DNA of 64,000 bases from Holothuria scabra (Eukaryota; Echinodermata; Holothuroidea; Aspidochirotida; Holothuriidae), in NCBI GenBank assembly GCA_037179385.1, contig CM074179.1, forward strand, positions 30,014,046 through 30,078,045. The letters are read 5' to 3'. The translations under genes were made by a program, and so were the position numbers. Positions 45,604 to 58,880 of this stretch are shown piece by piece. How positions within the stretch are numbered: position 1 is the stretch's first letter; every line of letters begins with the position of its first letter. A model generated the notes under the pieces. The model was not told where the DNA came from and did not search any database. It was given only the letters and a program-made list of their open reading frames with translations.

Positions 45604-47345
45604 TTGAAGATGGATAGAGAGCATGGGACTGTGAAATCCTATGGAAAAAGGTTTACTAAAAGAAGCAGGATATTGAAAGAAAAGACTGCAGGGGCCAAGG
45701 TGGGTGAATCTGTTCTGTTGCCAAATGTACATGATAGCGTAGGTACTAGTTCTGCTACTAATACTGATCAGGCAAACTTACAACCAGATTCTGGGCCAGT
45801 TCGAGGTGCCGCTAAGAGACAGTTTGGACAGTTGTAAGGGGGAAGTGAAGTAGATCCACTCAAAAGAAAGGAAAAGATAATAATGAGGAACATATATCCC
45901 CATCAGGCGATTAATAATCGATGGAGGCTTCCTCTCGGAGCTAGTCGATGAAGTCTGCCAAAAACTTTAAGGTTAGAAGTTTGTTAGAGAAGTGGGCTGG
46001 CTTCTACAATGAAATTTGTGTGGTAATGAGAGAATGTGGCATACTTCAACAAAAGTAGGCAATAACTCATCTGCTACTAACCAACAGTTCCTTTACGCAA
46101 TGTCGTGCATTGGGAAAGGCCGGACAACCAGGGAGGAACTTTGTGGCGTCGTTAATATAGCTTTGCATGCTACTGAATCAATTTCCAAGGAAAGCATGAA
46201 AGCTGCAGCTAGGCAACTTCAGAATGGGGATAAAGTGACAGACACTGCCGTAACATGTGACGGCACTTGGCAGAAAATGGGTATTCGTCTTTGCATGGTC
46301 TTGTCACTGTAGTATCCAGTGAGACGAGTAAGGTCCTTGACTATGAGCCGCAAAGCAGATATTGACATGCTTGTTCCAACAAGAACGATATGTCAGCTGA
46401 GGAGCAGAAGGCACAAAGAAAAGTTTGTGCTCACACTATGATGGTTCTGCCCCAGCTTTTGGAACTTGTCGGCATGGTCCGAATTTTCCACCGGTCAGAA
46501 AGTAGCGAAATTTGCGATACGTTACATATATTGGCGATGGCGACAGTAAGTCGTTCCGCACATTAAAGGAGTTCAAACCTTATCCAGAGAAGGAGATTGA
46601 AAAGAAAGTTTATGGGGCGTGTCCAGAAAAGGATGGGCACGGCATTGCGCAATTTGAATGGAAAAAAAACCGAATGGCAAGGGCATAGGAGGAGCTGGAA
46701 GGCTGAGAGATAAAGTTACTGATTGTCTTCAAAATTGGTATAGGAGGGCTATCCGATCCAACAAGGGGAATTTACAAGGGATTAAGGATTCGGTTTTGCA
46801 ACATGATACCATCAGGGTTCTACTGATGAAGCGCCACAACACCATTTGTGCCCTATCGGCGAGAATTCGTGTACAAATTCCGGAAGGCTAAAGCTACAGG
46901 GAAAGAATACAGCCATAGGCATGGAAGCCATCAAGCTAAACTATACCCGACTCTTTGCTGATGACCTGCTGAAGAAAATGCCTCCACTGTATTACGCAAA
47001 ACGCTAATGAATCCCGTAATAACGTTACTTGGAAACGGTGTCCAACGGACATACTTGTCGGGGCAAAGCGTATCCGTTGGGCTGCTGCTGATGCACTCAG
47101 TACCTTCAATGATGGCATCCAGGAAAAGTACTTGCCCTCTTGAAAATCAGTGACAGGCAGAAGACAAACACATATCTGCAATGATGGACCGAAATCGACT
47201 TACCCAGGCCTAGTGTTCGCCCAGGTATAACACAGCAACAGAGAAGGCGAAATATCAAAAAAGGATTTGAAGAGGCCAAAAAAGTAAAAGAAGGGGAAAC
47301 TTATGCACCAGGAGGATTCTAGTGCTATTGAACCAACTTGGCACA
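45604..47345 (+). pseudogene. Decayed Mutator-like (MULE) transposase
   Basis: The segments in order across frames are a basic start (SYGKRFTKRSRILKEK), FLYAMSCIGKGRTTREELCGV, SKESMKAAARQL, TAVTCDGTWQKMG, 'YIGDGDSKSF', GKGIGGAGRLRDKVTDCLQNWYRRAIRSN read as separate blocks, then 'CITQNANESRNNV' and 'KRCPTDI-VGAKRI'. These are hallmarks of the Mutator-like transposase domain family. Many stops and frameshifts show it is dead. I did not find terminal repeats. Confidence 0.85.
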
Positions 47346-48729
47346 TGTGAGGTAACAATCTAACCCTAATAAAATACCTTCCATAGTGACTACATCGCGA
47401 ATGTAATTGGGTAATAACGCTGATTTGTATATTAGCAGCTATTTACGTATGTAAATCCAAACACATTCTGCTGTTTAGTCGAAAAAGCAACTATCTTACC
47501 ATTTTTGTCCATAAAGGCTACCTCCCCCTCTTGAAACAACCCCATTAAGCTATATTTTTCAAAAGCAGTTACCTTCTGATATTAGCTGATCATGCGAAGA
47601 ATATTAAATGCATTGTCTCGATGAAATTTTGTAACACCCTTGACAAAATTGGGGGAGGGCAGGCCCCGCGCCTCACTGGGCTCGACGCAACTACTTATTT
47701 ATAATGGTAATCATTCATAAAATACGGTAAATTCGACTCTTTAGGGATTGTGCCCTGTTATTTCAAATTGGTAAGGTCGGGTTCGTTTACACCACCCAAC
47801 TCTTACACCGAGAGAAAAGCGCACGATAAACATCTATATAATTAATGTAACGCAAAAAGAAGGGGTTCCAATTTTTCTTGATAAAGTATACGGTACGATA
47901 TCGGCAATTGAAGGAGTAATAGCTGAAAACCCCCTCCTAGCCCGGAGCAAACAAAATAATTGTGGGCATTAAGACCATATATGTCCCTTTTAGAGAAAAA
48001 TTCAAGGTAATACCGCCAAGCATGAAAATATCAGGGAAAACGACACCCCATTTTCTTGTGGAACGACTGATACGTCTACAAAAATAAACTCCCGTTTATT
48101 CGACTGGTGGGATATATATGAACGTCTACACAACTCAGTATGACTTGGGTTTCAGCGTCCCATTAAGTACGGACTCGAGATGGTTTACAAATTTGCAGTG
48201 TTTCAGAAAAAGAAAGATTAGAGTGTGTGATAACCGGCGGGCAGGGGCGGGGGGGGGGTGGTGCTACCAGAGCTTACGCCCCCTTTTCCAGTGTGTTGTG
48301 GGCATTTTAGCCGTCTTACACCGGGAACTGGGGCATACCCTCCCCCCTCCCCCTCCCCCACTCCAAATACAGTTTAGACTTGGCGACGGCAATTACTGAA
48401 GTTTGTGCAATCTACAGTGCAAAGCAAGAAGCCTATGATGGTAGTTTTTAGTAAAACAGTGCCGAAGCATGGGCAAAAACTTTAGGGAGCATTCAAGCAT
48501 TAGCACTTACCACGTGGTGTATTACCAGACTTTAGGATTTCTGTATTCGAAAACAACATGACGTCACGTTTGGGTGCAGCTAGATTCTACAAGTACGAAA
48601 GCCTTGACAACGCACAGCCACACGCACCGAGCATGCCGTAATCTTACAATACTTAAGCTGAACTATTTATAACGAGGAGTAAGCTTTACCCAGTCCTCAG
48701 CTCAGGGCGGCTGGCGACTGATATATACG
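47346..48729. other. No recognised gene
   Basis: It has a G-run at about 48250 and a C-rich patch at about 48340-48360. The end carries a TATA-like 'gatatatacg' just before the ATG at 48730, which might be a promoter for the following relic. Confidence 0.35.
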
Positions 48730-49170
48730 ATGGATCGTCATCAGCTCACAGCGGACGAAGCTCACACTCTTCTAAACGCTGAGGGCAACAATATGAAGAA
48801 GAAAGAAATGGTACCATTCAGACCGGATGGGGATCAAATATATATATTCGAGCCGAACGATAAAGAAGACTGGAGAGCAGACGGACATCGTTGGGGTAAC
48901 CAAGGTTCCGCAAAGTTACCACTCTCATGTCCCAAGGTAATAAAAAAATAATTTTACATAAAGTAGCAAGAAGGGGTTGCCAGCAAAGAATTTGTGCGTA
49001 ACGTTACCACCTGGAGAATCGAAGTAAATATTTGATTCAGTATGTAGGGGACTCATCCGTATCAAAGAACACCCACACGGAAATCGCAAAAAAGACAGAC
49101 ATAAAGAAATTATTCCGAGTAACATCCCCCAAAGCTAACATAACGCGCAGGGTGTCCCTCATCTGGCAAT
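48730..49170 (+). pseudogene. Decayed small DNA-binding-like protein with DWRADGHRW motif
   Basis: The ATG frame of 73 residues has an acidic/basic helix and EDWRADGHRWGNQG, then reads through two stops to 'EGVASKEFVRNVT'. It shifts frame to YLIQYVGDSSVSKNTHTE. The order (DWRxDG-RW, then YxGD) recalls a domain found in several invertebrate mobile-element proteins. The exact family is not recalled with certainty. Confidence 0.5.
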
Positions 49171-49384
49171 ATGCATTTGTTGGCCTCCAGCAATGGGGCA
49201 CGCCGATGCTAAAAGTTGAAGGGAAGTACCAACGAAATGATTAGCCCCCCCCCCCCCCCTAAATAACGAACACAGTATGTGAACGGCGACTGGCTATCCG
49301 ACGGCATTAAAAATACACTTGGTCAGGAGAAAACGGAAGTTTTAAGGAAGGTGTTTGAGGCCTACACCTCCTCCTTTTTTCGGT
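49171..49384. other. No recognised feature
   Basis: A run of 14 C lies at 49245-49258; nothing else is supported. Confidence 0.4.
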
Positions 49385-50340
49385 TCAAGGGGATCATCTG
49401 AAAATGTTTTCACGCCTGTGCGCTGCGAGGGGCTCAATGGAGCCAGCAAGGAAGGCAGAGACGTATACATCGAGGAGGTCATGTCCAACGGTACCCCAGA
49501 AGCGTTTGTAAAATTCCACGGAAATACCTTCTGACCCGGGTGCCTTTCCGCCTTTCATCTTAGGCACTGCCTCTTCAGAGCTCGTTGACTGTCAAGGTCT
49601 TAAGAGCCCAGTTCGTCATTCTGTTCCTTAGACGGGGTCTTGTCAGTGTTATCTAACGGGGACTTTTGGGGGCCATCATCGACATCTGCCCGGGCATTAA
49701 GTTTCTCATAGAAGCTCCCAAAGACTCCTACGATGTCGAGAGGGTCCTTCTGTACCGTATCGTTGACGTCACGGACCGCCTTTATGCGATGGTCGATGGG
49801 ATACTTTGCGACGTCCCGGTAGAACTTAATAATTGGTCTTTCCTCCGCCTATACACAATGCAGACGAGCGCGAATGCGGGCCCTGTGTAACTTCTCATCA
49901 AGAGACTGCTGGATTGCGTGAAGTGCGGAGGAGTACCCTTTCCTCTCTCTGGAGCACAGCGAGAGGAACTCGCTTCTTCTTCGACGAGCTCTTGCTACAA
50001 AATACTCAATGGTAAACTCTTTAATGCGGGACTTTATGTCATCCCACCATTCTAAACCCGTTGGAAAGGCCGGCCCCACCATCCGCAACCGGCCTTAAAC
50101 TGTTCGTTATAGTCAGCCTCTGTCAGAATATCCGTGTTCATTTTCCAGAACCCTCTCCCTGTTGGCCATGACTCTGAAGGCTGGAAGGAGACAGTAACTG
50201 CATCGTGGTCCGAATTTGGACACCCCACAACCTCACAGTCACTCGGTGACAGCGCAGGTGGAGAGTACAACCGGTCCAACCTAGAGGCGTCCGTCTCCTA
50301 AGGTCGATGTCAAGTGAACACGGACAAACCAGAAAGTTGT
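49385..50340 (-). pseudogene. Tx1-type LINE, endonuclease end and start of RT
   Basis: On the minus strand the endonuclease C-terminal block SDHDAVTVSF and 'GRGFWKMNTDIL' is followed by EWWDDIKSRIKEF, then the RT start with MKGGKAPGSEGISVEFYKRF and 'VGHDLLDVY'. Frames are broken. It lies head-to-head with the + strand Tx1 5' region and ORF1 beginning at about 50356. Confidence 0.83.
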
Positions 50341-50355
50341 TCCCACCAAACGTCA

Positions 50356-51207
50356 ACCATGTCGTGGTTGTTTGGATGTTGGGGTGGGTTGTTCCGTCCT
50401 TTCCGTTGTCACAAACCTTTGTACTCTGTGTTTTTGTGTGTGGATGGTTGAAGGTTAGCGTTTGTGTTTTTGTCCGGTCAGTATGAGCTACCTGTTCGTT
50501 CCGACGTGCCTGTTTCTATGTACGTTAAAAAGAAAACCTTTTGTTGCTATGCTCGCGTGAAGGGGAGGAGCAACGTTAAGTTGCAATTTGAGTCGACGGC
50601 AAATGTGTCACCTCCTGAAGTGTTTAGTGTGCTAAAGAATCGTGGTATTGAGGTTAAACAAATTGAGATGTTGCAGGTGCTTCAAATCCGCAACACGTAT
50701 GACCTGAAGTTCGGAGCAGACGCAGCCCGGTTGGATGGTGTGTCTCGCCTGAAGGGACAGCAAGGACTCACTATCACCCCATATGGTCGCTCTGTGGCGG
50801 TGCCGGTGGTGTACCTGCCCTTTCAGGTGGGACAGGGTCTGGTTGCGAGGGTTTGGGGGCAGTACGGGACTGTCTCAAGCAGTATGCGGCGCCCCTACGC
50901 TGATGGCGAGTTAAAGAGCATACTAAACGGCAAGAGGCAGTTCCGTATGGTATTGAAGAGGGACATTCCATCCTTCATTCCATCCTTCATTCCATCCTTC
51001 CTCTTCATAGGGGGTGCCAAAGCTCATATGAATACGCTACTTTGGTCAGCCCCGCGCCTGTTTGAAGTGTGGAGAGGAGTAGGAGGGGTAGGAGGCCAGG
51101 TCGTGTCCCAACAGACATTATGCAAATTCCCTCAAGATCCTCTCTACCAATTCAAGGAAATCATCCTACTGACATGCAGCAGAGTTTATTTTCAATTGAT
51201 GTTGTAA
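50356..51207 (+). pseudogene. Tx1-type LINE 5' region and ORF1
   Basis: The 5' region matches 24134-24470. The long frame (50464-51207) has YARVKGRSNVKLQFES, GQQGLTITPYGRSV, YADGELKSILNGKRQFRMVL, and a triple 'IPSF' expansion from a tandem CCATCCTTCATT. A zinc-knuckle remnant 'CLKCGEE' is in another frame at about 51057-51080. ORF1 proteins of this type bind LINE RNA. It is dead through frameshift and truncation. Confidence 0.82.
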
Positions 51208-52674
51208 CAGTTCCTGTATCATTGCTCTTTGGAATGTGTTCTGAAGGGCATACTTTACTTGGCTGCTCAACCTGTATCCATGATGCCTGAAAAGAATATT
51301 TCGGCGACTGTTTTTTGGTTATTCGTTTCCCATGTGTGGTTCTTGAGATATTAGACATATATGGCAAATATCTACACAGAATAAACTTGAAGCAAGCAGA
51401 CGTGATGTCATATATTCACATTTTTGGTCAATCCTTTGAATACCATCCCTGATCACTTCAAGGTCAGATGTAAGGAATTAAATATAAAGAAAACAAAATT
51501 TTGGCCAACAGGGTAAATCCATGACATCACACCTGCTTGGGTCAAAGTTCACTCTCTTTGTAAAATATGTCAACTTTAATTGCCAATATCTCGAGAACCA
51601 AACACTATATTTGAATGACTTTCACCTGAATGCTTGGAATATCTTCCTCTTTAACACATCAAAAATAAATTTGGTTTTTTAAGTGCCCTCAATAAAAACT
51701 TTTTACTCCTGGTATTTTAAGTATGGAAGTTCATTTTGCCACTTGACAAATTTTTAACAAAATCTTTCTTGAACTAGAATTGTTATCATCACAGTACAGT
51801 ATTGAGTCTCACCAACTACTCATAAGTAATCTCTTTTTAAATAGCCTTAATGTCATCACAGTTGTTTAAGATAATCAATGAGACCCTTGATTGAAATTGT
51901 GAATTATGCAAGGACACTTAAGAATGGCTTTAGGCTCAAAAACTGTTTATAATATGTACTGTAATACATTTTTAGTGTAAAAAAAAATCAAATTTATGCA
52001 TACATGTGGGCCATCTTTCAGTAAACTTGGAAAGAAAATGAAAAAATACCTCCAAATTTGTATTATTAATTAGAAAACATGTGGGCGCAGTTTTTCGCAA
52101 ACTTTGTCATTGAGTCACGTGATCCACGAGGTAAAATTTAGGTCAAATGAAAGGTCAATAGATCAGCAATTTTACTTTCCTCCAACATCAACAGAAATGG
52201 TATATTTGGATTGGTTACTGAATTGCCTTTCCAAAGATATCAATATCAACACATTTGGCTAACAGGTTACCGGTACTGAGATATAGCCCCTCAAAGAGTG
52301 GCGACCACACCCATTTTTGTTCAAATCGTTGAAAAAAGGGATCCTCATAGCACGAAAACCGCCCGTCTCTTGGGGCTGAAATTTGACACTTCAGCTTTTT
52401 CAGTCACAATTTTGCCCCACACCCTGTTTTATCTAATTGCAAGAGGGTAAAGTTAAATTTTCTTTGGGGGGGGGGGGGTGGTGGTGATTTGACATAATTG
52501 ACCCTCCTTCCTACATGTAAAACAAGTACGTGGTTGCCCAAAATAACGAACGTGGGCTTTGCACCCCCCCCCCCCCCTTTCTCTCCCCATAACTTTCCTT
52601 ATTACCGTACGGAACTTTCTCTTTCCATTCAGTTAGTGTGTTTATAGTGCTGTGGACAGCAGAATGCCTTTTGC
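51208..52674. other. No recognised gene
   Basis: This is AT-rich sequence with a G-run (about 52467-52477) and a run of 14 C (about 52565-52578). No coding signal was found. Confidence 0.4.
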
Positions 52675-53660
52675 CTATTTTGTCCGTTATTTGGGGGATT
52701 ATCACTTCGTCGGGATTATCATTCCGTTGGTTCTTTCCTTCCCAACTGCTGGAGACTCACGGGGGCATACAGTCAAATGAGGGATGTTTTTAGTGAATTG
52801 GTTGACCTGGTCCAATCCAAATACTATGCTGCAGCAGTCCGGACCGACCGCCCCATAGAGCGTACATGCTGTATTGAGCGAGCACGCTCCAAACACGGTG
52901 AAACACGCTATACTCAGCGGGACTAAGATGGCAAGGTATAGTGATGGAACACAAGATTTTTCGAAGTAAGCAAAGGGTGGAAACATTCACATCTTATATT
53001 TTATTTGACGTTAAACTGTTATATACACTTGTTAAACTTTGTTACACTTTACACTTTATTGTTCTGCTTCAGAGTTCTTAGAATGAAAAAAATGTTCACT
53101 TGATCAAAGAAGAGATGTTGCATTATTTATTATTTGTTTACTGCCACGTAGATAATTAATTCCCATTTAAAGTTAGAGCTGATCCCTTAATGATCATGAT
53201 GATCAGTCTCTCGTAACGGCCGTGTAACTAACTTTTAACGCACTGGATGCACGATATGGGAGAGTGTGTCACGCGTGTTTTGGCATTGTGACTTTGCAGC
53301 CCTCTTCTGGGAATGGTTTCAAGTCCTGGCTGATCGCCTAACGATGTGCAACACGTGGGCAGTCGGCCAGGACTATGCCTTGTTTGGTCTTTCATCTCCG
53401 CCGTGCAATACAATTGTTCGGGGCATACTTTGTTTTGGCCTCCATAAAGCTGTGGAGAGACCGTTTTGATATTGTTTTAAGGGAGTGAGAAGGCCTGCGG
53501 AAGTCGTCCTGGCGTCGGTGAGGACGGAGATGAGGCTGAAGGTTGAGTCCCACTTTGTTCGTTTGCCAAGGTCGGCGTTCAATAGGCGATGGGGTCCAGG
53601 TGGTAGTCAACCAGTAAAGATTGACTTTGTTTCTAAGTATAGAACTACTATAATTTGTAC
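52675..53660 (+). pseudogene. Tx1-type LINE 3' coding end, interrupted
   Basis: 52675-52960 resembles the segment at about 30280-30370 and further LINE text. 53226-53660 has SRVFWHCDFAALFWEWF and LHKAVERPF, the usual Tx1/L1-type C-terminal Cys/His tail, ending 'RLPRSAFNRRWGP' before the 3' flank. The stretch 52985-53225 between them has no LINE similarity and looks like a later insertion. Confidence 0.75.
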
Positions 53661-56169
53661 ATATAGTAGTGTTTGTACATAGGTGTTTTGAGAGGTACTT
53701 CAGTTGTAAATATGTGTATGTGTATCTGATGTTACAATGGGTTGTAAATATTGGTTTGGGTGGCTGGAAGGAGGATTGTCTTCTTAAGTTACTGTTAATA
53801 GTTTGTACATATCTTTACTTATAGTTCTATTCCTGCAATGAACAAATTTTTCTGTTTCACTAAGTAGTGTGTAAGTAGTTTGCCTTTATGTTTCTTATGA
53901 CCTTTTATTTTTTGTTTGTGTAACAAGGGCAATACTGGTTATATGTCTCTTTGTGTATTGCTTTGATGATTGCTTGTGTTTAACCCATTTGGCCTGTTTA
54001 CTTTGCTGGTATTCTTTCTTTCCTATGCTTTAGTAAACTTACGCAAGGTTGATGTTATTTTTGTCTGTATTGGCTGAGCCTTTTTTTTTTTCAAATTTAT
54101 GGCATATTTCAAGTGACCCTTTGTGACCTCTTGTCATTTTCTACCATTCTAGCCCATTTAGAGGAGAGGACCTGTTTCACTTGGTCAATGCTACTCCTGG
54201 GTCTATGTAGGGGGTGGGAAATAGAATGCAGCCAGGGACAGTGACGAATGGCGATAATTTAGCCACTCTGGCAGCTTTTCGAGGGAAGGGTTGCTGATAT
54301 GTGGATCTTCTGGATGGAACTATGCCGGTTCATCCAAAGTTTATGGTGACTATGCTGAATATTTATTTGTGTTGGTTGGTCAACTGATAGGATGACCTAC
54401 TCTGAGGCACAAGGGTTAATCTGGAGTATAGGGATTGCCTGTGGGTCAACTGGAGGCCTACTATGGGATATCCTTAGGATTGGCCTGCAAGATTTTGCCT
54501 GCAGCTAGTGGTTACTGTGTGCAAGGTATGGGAAGCGAGGCTAGATACCAGTTTTTCAACATTATGATACCATCACATAGCAATTTTACTATTTTAGTGT
54601 AATTCTAGTTTGTTGGGGTAGAAACTTTTTAAGTAACAAAAGAGAGAGTGCTTGCAAGAAACTTTTCCTGTACAGGCTGCACTTGTTGTGTTAACTTGCG
54701 TCAGTCACTTGTTACGGCTTGGTCGCAATTCAAACCAATAACAGCGAAAGACCACAGAAGAGCGAGATTAAAATCAACAACTTAATTATTATTCACCTCT
54801 TACTTCCTTAAATTTACAACAATTAATCTTAAATCCACTTACAATCTTTTACAGCTTAGTTAAGGTATCACTCTTTGTCTAAGGGGTAGTGTTGGAAGCG
54901 TCGATTGTACAGCAGCACAGCGTAGGACTCGGTTCCGCGAAGGCAAGATGAAGACTATAGACTTAGTAAATGGCGACACAATTACAGCGTTAAGCGGCGA
55001 GGCAGGCGTCTGGTCTCTGTATTATCTGTGTATCTTCTGTTCTCTTCTCTCTTTGTCACAGTTCTTGCATGACCTTTTATACGCCTGGTAGTTCTTCCAC
55101 AAAAGTCTGGAACTCACTCTAATGGAAACGTCTCGTTTGATCTCGTACAAAACAAACAGCGAATGTTCTGGGCTCAGTAACCCATAATCACAAGTTGGCT
55201 ATTATTAGGCCTTTACATCATACAGTAGTTTCCAGTAACTGTGCGAATGTTCTCTGGGGTTACCCGTTGAATATGCTCGAGACTCAGACAACACCGATGC
55301 TAGCACTTTCTAGAACTCTCCACTTGCTCGTCCGTGGATTCAATCTGGTTGATGTCGTCTCGTAACACACTGTACATAGTGTAAATAACTGGCTTTTGGC
55401 ACATACACTACTGCTTTTCTTTTGCTACTTTATTTGGGAAGCTGTTGAGCAAGTTTCTGATGGTTTCCTCCAGTAAAGTTTTGGAGATAGCGGATTTTAC
55501 TGGCTAGCTCTACGGTTGTCGAGTACTAGTGAGTCTCGGTTGTGCTTAGGCTTGAAAAAGTGCTTGTTAAATCTCCAATTTAAGTGATTGTCTAATTGAA
55601 GCCTGTTTATTGACTCTCACAAAATAAGCAAAGCAAATTAATTCAATAACTGCAACAAATCTTACTGAAGTCTGTGCGGTCCTCGTCTATACAAGGAGGA
55701 CTTGTGGGCTGCTATAGAAAATTGTTGACGGCCGGTGCTAACGTAGTTGGGACTTGTCCTGTCGCAAATTTTCACTGGAGTTGTAACACCCTGGACATTC
55801 CACTAAAGAGAACATGGAGGTTAACTAATTATCATTCTCACCATTTCACTTATGCTCTAGCTGGTGATGGAGTTGAGCATTTATTCTAGTGTTACGTAAG
55901 CCGTCCCTAAGATACTTGATGATATCCGGAACTGTAAGGTGTTTTAATACCCAACGTGCGTTTTGATCCAATGTTGTCGCCCTGACTGCATAATTACTCT
56001 ACTTTGCAGGGGATCCACTGATTGCAGCTGTGGTCAATTGAATCACAGTTTGGACTTCAGCATTCGTCATTATTTCGCTGGACACTTGTTTTGAGGCTTC
56101 CGCGTATCTCTTTATTGTTTTTAATTAAGTATCAACTGGCCATTGACATTGCTTTGCAATGTTTTCCAA
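53661..56169. other. No recognised gene
   Basis: The stretch is unassigned. About 54700-55420 is less AT-rich and could be an LTR-like or regulatory fragment, but no paired copy is in the window. The short frame at 55674-55889 has no known motif. Confidence 0.35.
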
Positions 56170-57290
56170 TTAACAGGGCTCCATAATGTGCCCACAAAGT
56201 ACACATGCAAGGCATCCAATCTTCCTACATTGAGATCCCCCTTGCCCGTCGTGAACCCAAATGACATTTGACCTCCAAAAACTTCTGGGACCATGTATTC
56301 ACTATGTGCCATCTACATGACAAGTTACAGGACCCTACAAGTGACCTTTCTTGAAAGACTGTGCAGGAACATGCTGACTCCAAATGAACTTTGACCTTTG
56401 GGAAAATCAATAGGGATCATCTACGAAATATGACCAATCCGCACACTAAATGTGAGCACAGTCACATGTACCGTTCTTGAGATACCGTGTTTACGAAGTT
56501 TTGACCTCTCATGACCCCAAATGACCTTTGACCTCCACCAAAAAACAATAGGGAACAACTACTCAATATGGCCAACACACTCGCCAAATATGAGCATAGT
56601 CACATGTACCGTTCTTGAGATACCGTGTTTACAAGCAATTTCTAAGGAATTTACCTATTGACCTTGTGACCCCAAATGACCTTTGACCTCCACGAAAATC
56701 AATAGGGATCATCTACTCAATATGACCAACCCACACACCAAATATGAGCATAGTCATATGTACCGTTCTCCAGATATCGTGTTTACGAAGTTTTGACCTT
56801 TTGACCTCTGGTGACCCCAAATGACCTTTGATCTCAACGAAAATCGATAGGGATCATCTACTCAATATGGCCAATGCACATACCTAATATGAGATTAGTC
56901 ACACTTACCCTTCTTGAGATACCGTGTTTACAAGCAATTTCTAAGGAATTTACCTATTGACCTCTCGTGACCCCAAATGACCTTTGACCTCCATGAAAAT
57001 CGATAGGGATCATCTACTTAATATGACCAATCCACACACCAAATACGAGCATAGTCACATGTACCGTTCTTGAGATATCCTGTTTCCAAAGTTTTGACCT
57101 TTTGGCCTCTCGTGACCCCAAATGACCTTTAATCTCCACCAAAAACAATAGGGATCATCTACTCAATATGACCAGCCTACACACCAAATACGAGGTTGGT
57201 CACACTTACCCTTCTTGAGATATCGTGTTTACAAGCCAAGGCGTCACTTACACACACACACACATCATCACCATCGCATAGATGGGAAAC
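56170..57290 (-). repeat. AGGTCA-motif array plus (CA)n, inverted copy
   Basis: About seven units of 130-165 bp carry 'gaccccaaatgacctttgacctcca', 'tagggatcatctactcaatatgacca' and 'cttgagataccgtgtttac'. They end in 'caagccaaggcgtcacttacacacaca' and 'catcgcatagat'. This is the reverse of the composite at 35815-36500, including the microsatellite. Adjacent units alternate, again suggesting dimer amplification. Confidence 0.88.
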
Positions 57291-57475
57291 CCCAATCCTA
57301 TCTTGTCCGTCCGTGACAGGGGCATCTTGTACATTCGAATAAAAATGTTGCAGTATTTTTTTCTTTTTATCAGAGTAATAAATTCGATTATGTTCTTGAA
57401 TAAAAAGCAAATAAAAACCATGTAAAAGTAACCAGATATTTTTACAACCCTTTCCTTTTATCAAATTTTAGAAAA

Positions 57476-57739
57476 TGTGTCCGTCCGTGACGAACTGATC
57501 ACACTCTGCATGATGATCAGAGCATTTCGTAATTATACTGCTTAGCAATTGATATCCATAACTTTTGTCGGTGGTAATTATTTTGTGTCGATGTGTGAGC
57601 CATTGAGGATACCTTTATCCCCACGATTTTACAGTGACAGAACCCCCTAGTAAAGTTATGGTCGTTTGTGTTTCTTGCCCAACTTATTAAATTACTTTAC
57701 CCAACCTGCTACCTGTCTGGTCATAGCGTGTCTCGTACA
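57476..57739 (+). mobile_element. Possible LTR
   Basis: It begins TGTGTCCGTCC and ends in CA just before a primer-binding-site-like sequence. No second LTR is present in the window. 'tgtccgtccgtgac' also occurs at 57305, 173 bp upstream. Confidence 0.4.
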
Positions 57740-57743
57740 AAAG

Positions 57744-57762
57744 TGGCGCCCGGATATGGGAC
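57744..57762 (+). promoter_or_regulatory. Primer-binding site of an LTR retrotransposon
   Basis: TGGCGCCCGGATATGGGAC follows the LTR-like end by 4 bases. It has the usual TGGCGCCC complement to a tRNA 3' end and lies upstream of a gag-like relic. Confidence 0.65.
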
Positions 57763-58031
57763 TTGGTCAAATTAAGTCACTGCAGAGTTTGGAGAGTATC
57801 ATGGTGGCTAACAGATCGATACAATTAACTGGAGAAATATTTTAGTGTGTTTAAGAGAAAGGGTAACTGTTTACTGTTATCATAAGCATTGTCGGGGGGA
57901 AGTAGGTTCTGACGAGAGAAACATACGCCTTATTAGGTAAACCTCGTACTCATTCTTAGTGCGTTGGATTGATTTGTTTTTGTGATGTAGCAATTATTTT
58001 TGGTTAAATATACGTACTCCTTTGATCAATA

Positions 58032-58880
58032 ATGGCTACCCCTAATCCCACGAGAGCCAATTCTGTTGTGACACTTGGGCTAACAGAGAATGTGAACTTA
58101 GAGATAAAGTTAAAGACCTGTTTGAGAGCGTTGGGGAGGTTGTGTCTGTTAAGCTGGCAGATGGGGGAAAGGAGTTATCTGTGAATTTTCCGGTGTCACT
58201 GGAGTAAAGGATGCAGTACGTAAGATTAAAGGGAATGATTTGTCCGGGGAAACATTAACAATGATTTGTGGCGATCAATCCGAGGCCGATCAGTACTTTG
58301 ATACCTCAACTCAAACTCAATCAAACTCAGTAGATACTGCACAAGGGTATACAGTAAGAAGCCCAGACAATAAGGGTGGGAGTGGGTTGCCCACTTCTAC
58401 CTATCTACCACACCCCCAAAGCTGTCCCCTTTCTCGTGTGTAACGGCCCAAAAGACGGGTGAAGTTTCACTTGAAGCGTGGGTGTATGAAGTTAAAGAGT
58501 CCTCAGAACAGTGGGTACAGTAAAGCTATAACCAGCCTCCATCGTTAGGACCTGCGAGGTGACGCTGCCCTACTGACCATGCACCTGGGTCTTGATGTTT
58601 CAATCGAGGGGATTACTAGAAAGTTAGAGGGCAGGTACGGCACGGTAGAGTCGGTAGCCTGTCTCCTGCAACAATTTTACAACTCAAAACAAAATGAGAA
58701 AGAAATGGTCACTGATTTTGGGAGCAGGTTAGAAACTGCTGTTTATAGGGCAGAAAACGGGAAGGGATATCAAAAGGGGCAATCGACGAAGCTCTTAGGG
58801 TTGTATTTTGGATGGGTTTAAGAGATCAAAAGACAAAGGCAGCTATTCGTCACCAAAATGGACCAAGTGAAAGTCTATTA
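58032..58880 (+). pseudogene. Ty3/gypsy-type gag relic
   Basis: It begins with an ATG (MATPNPTRANSVVTLG) and has frameshifts. The capsid-like part carries 'LEAWVYEVKESSEQW', ITRKLEGRYGTVESV, LLQQFYNSKQNEKEM and 'VFWMGLRDQKTKAAI'. Gag forms the particle of such elements. No protease or polymerase follows: the element is cut off at about 58880 where a minus-strand gene relic ends. Confidence 0.8.
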
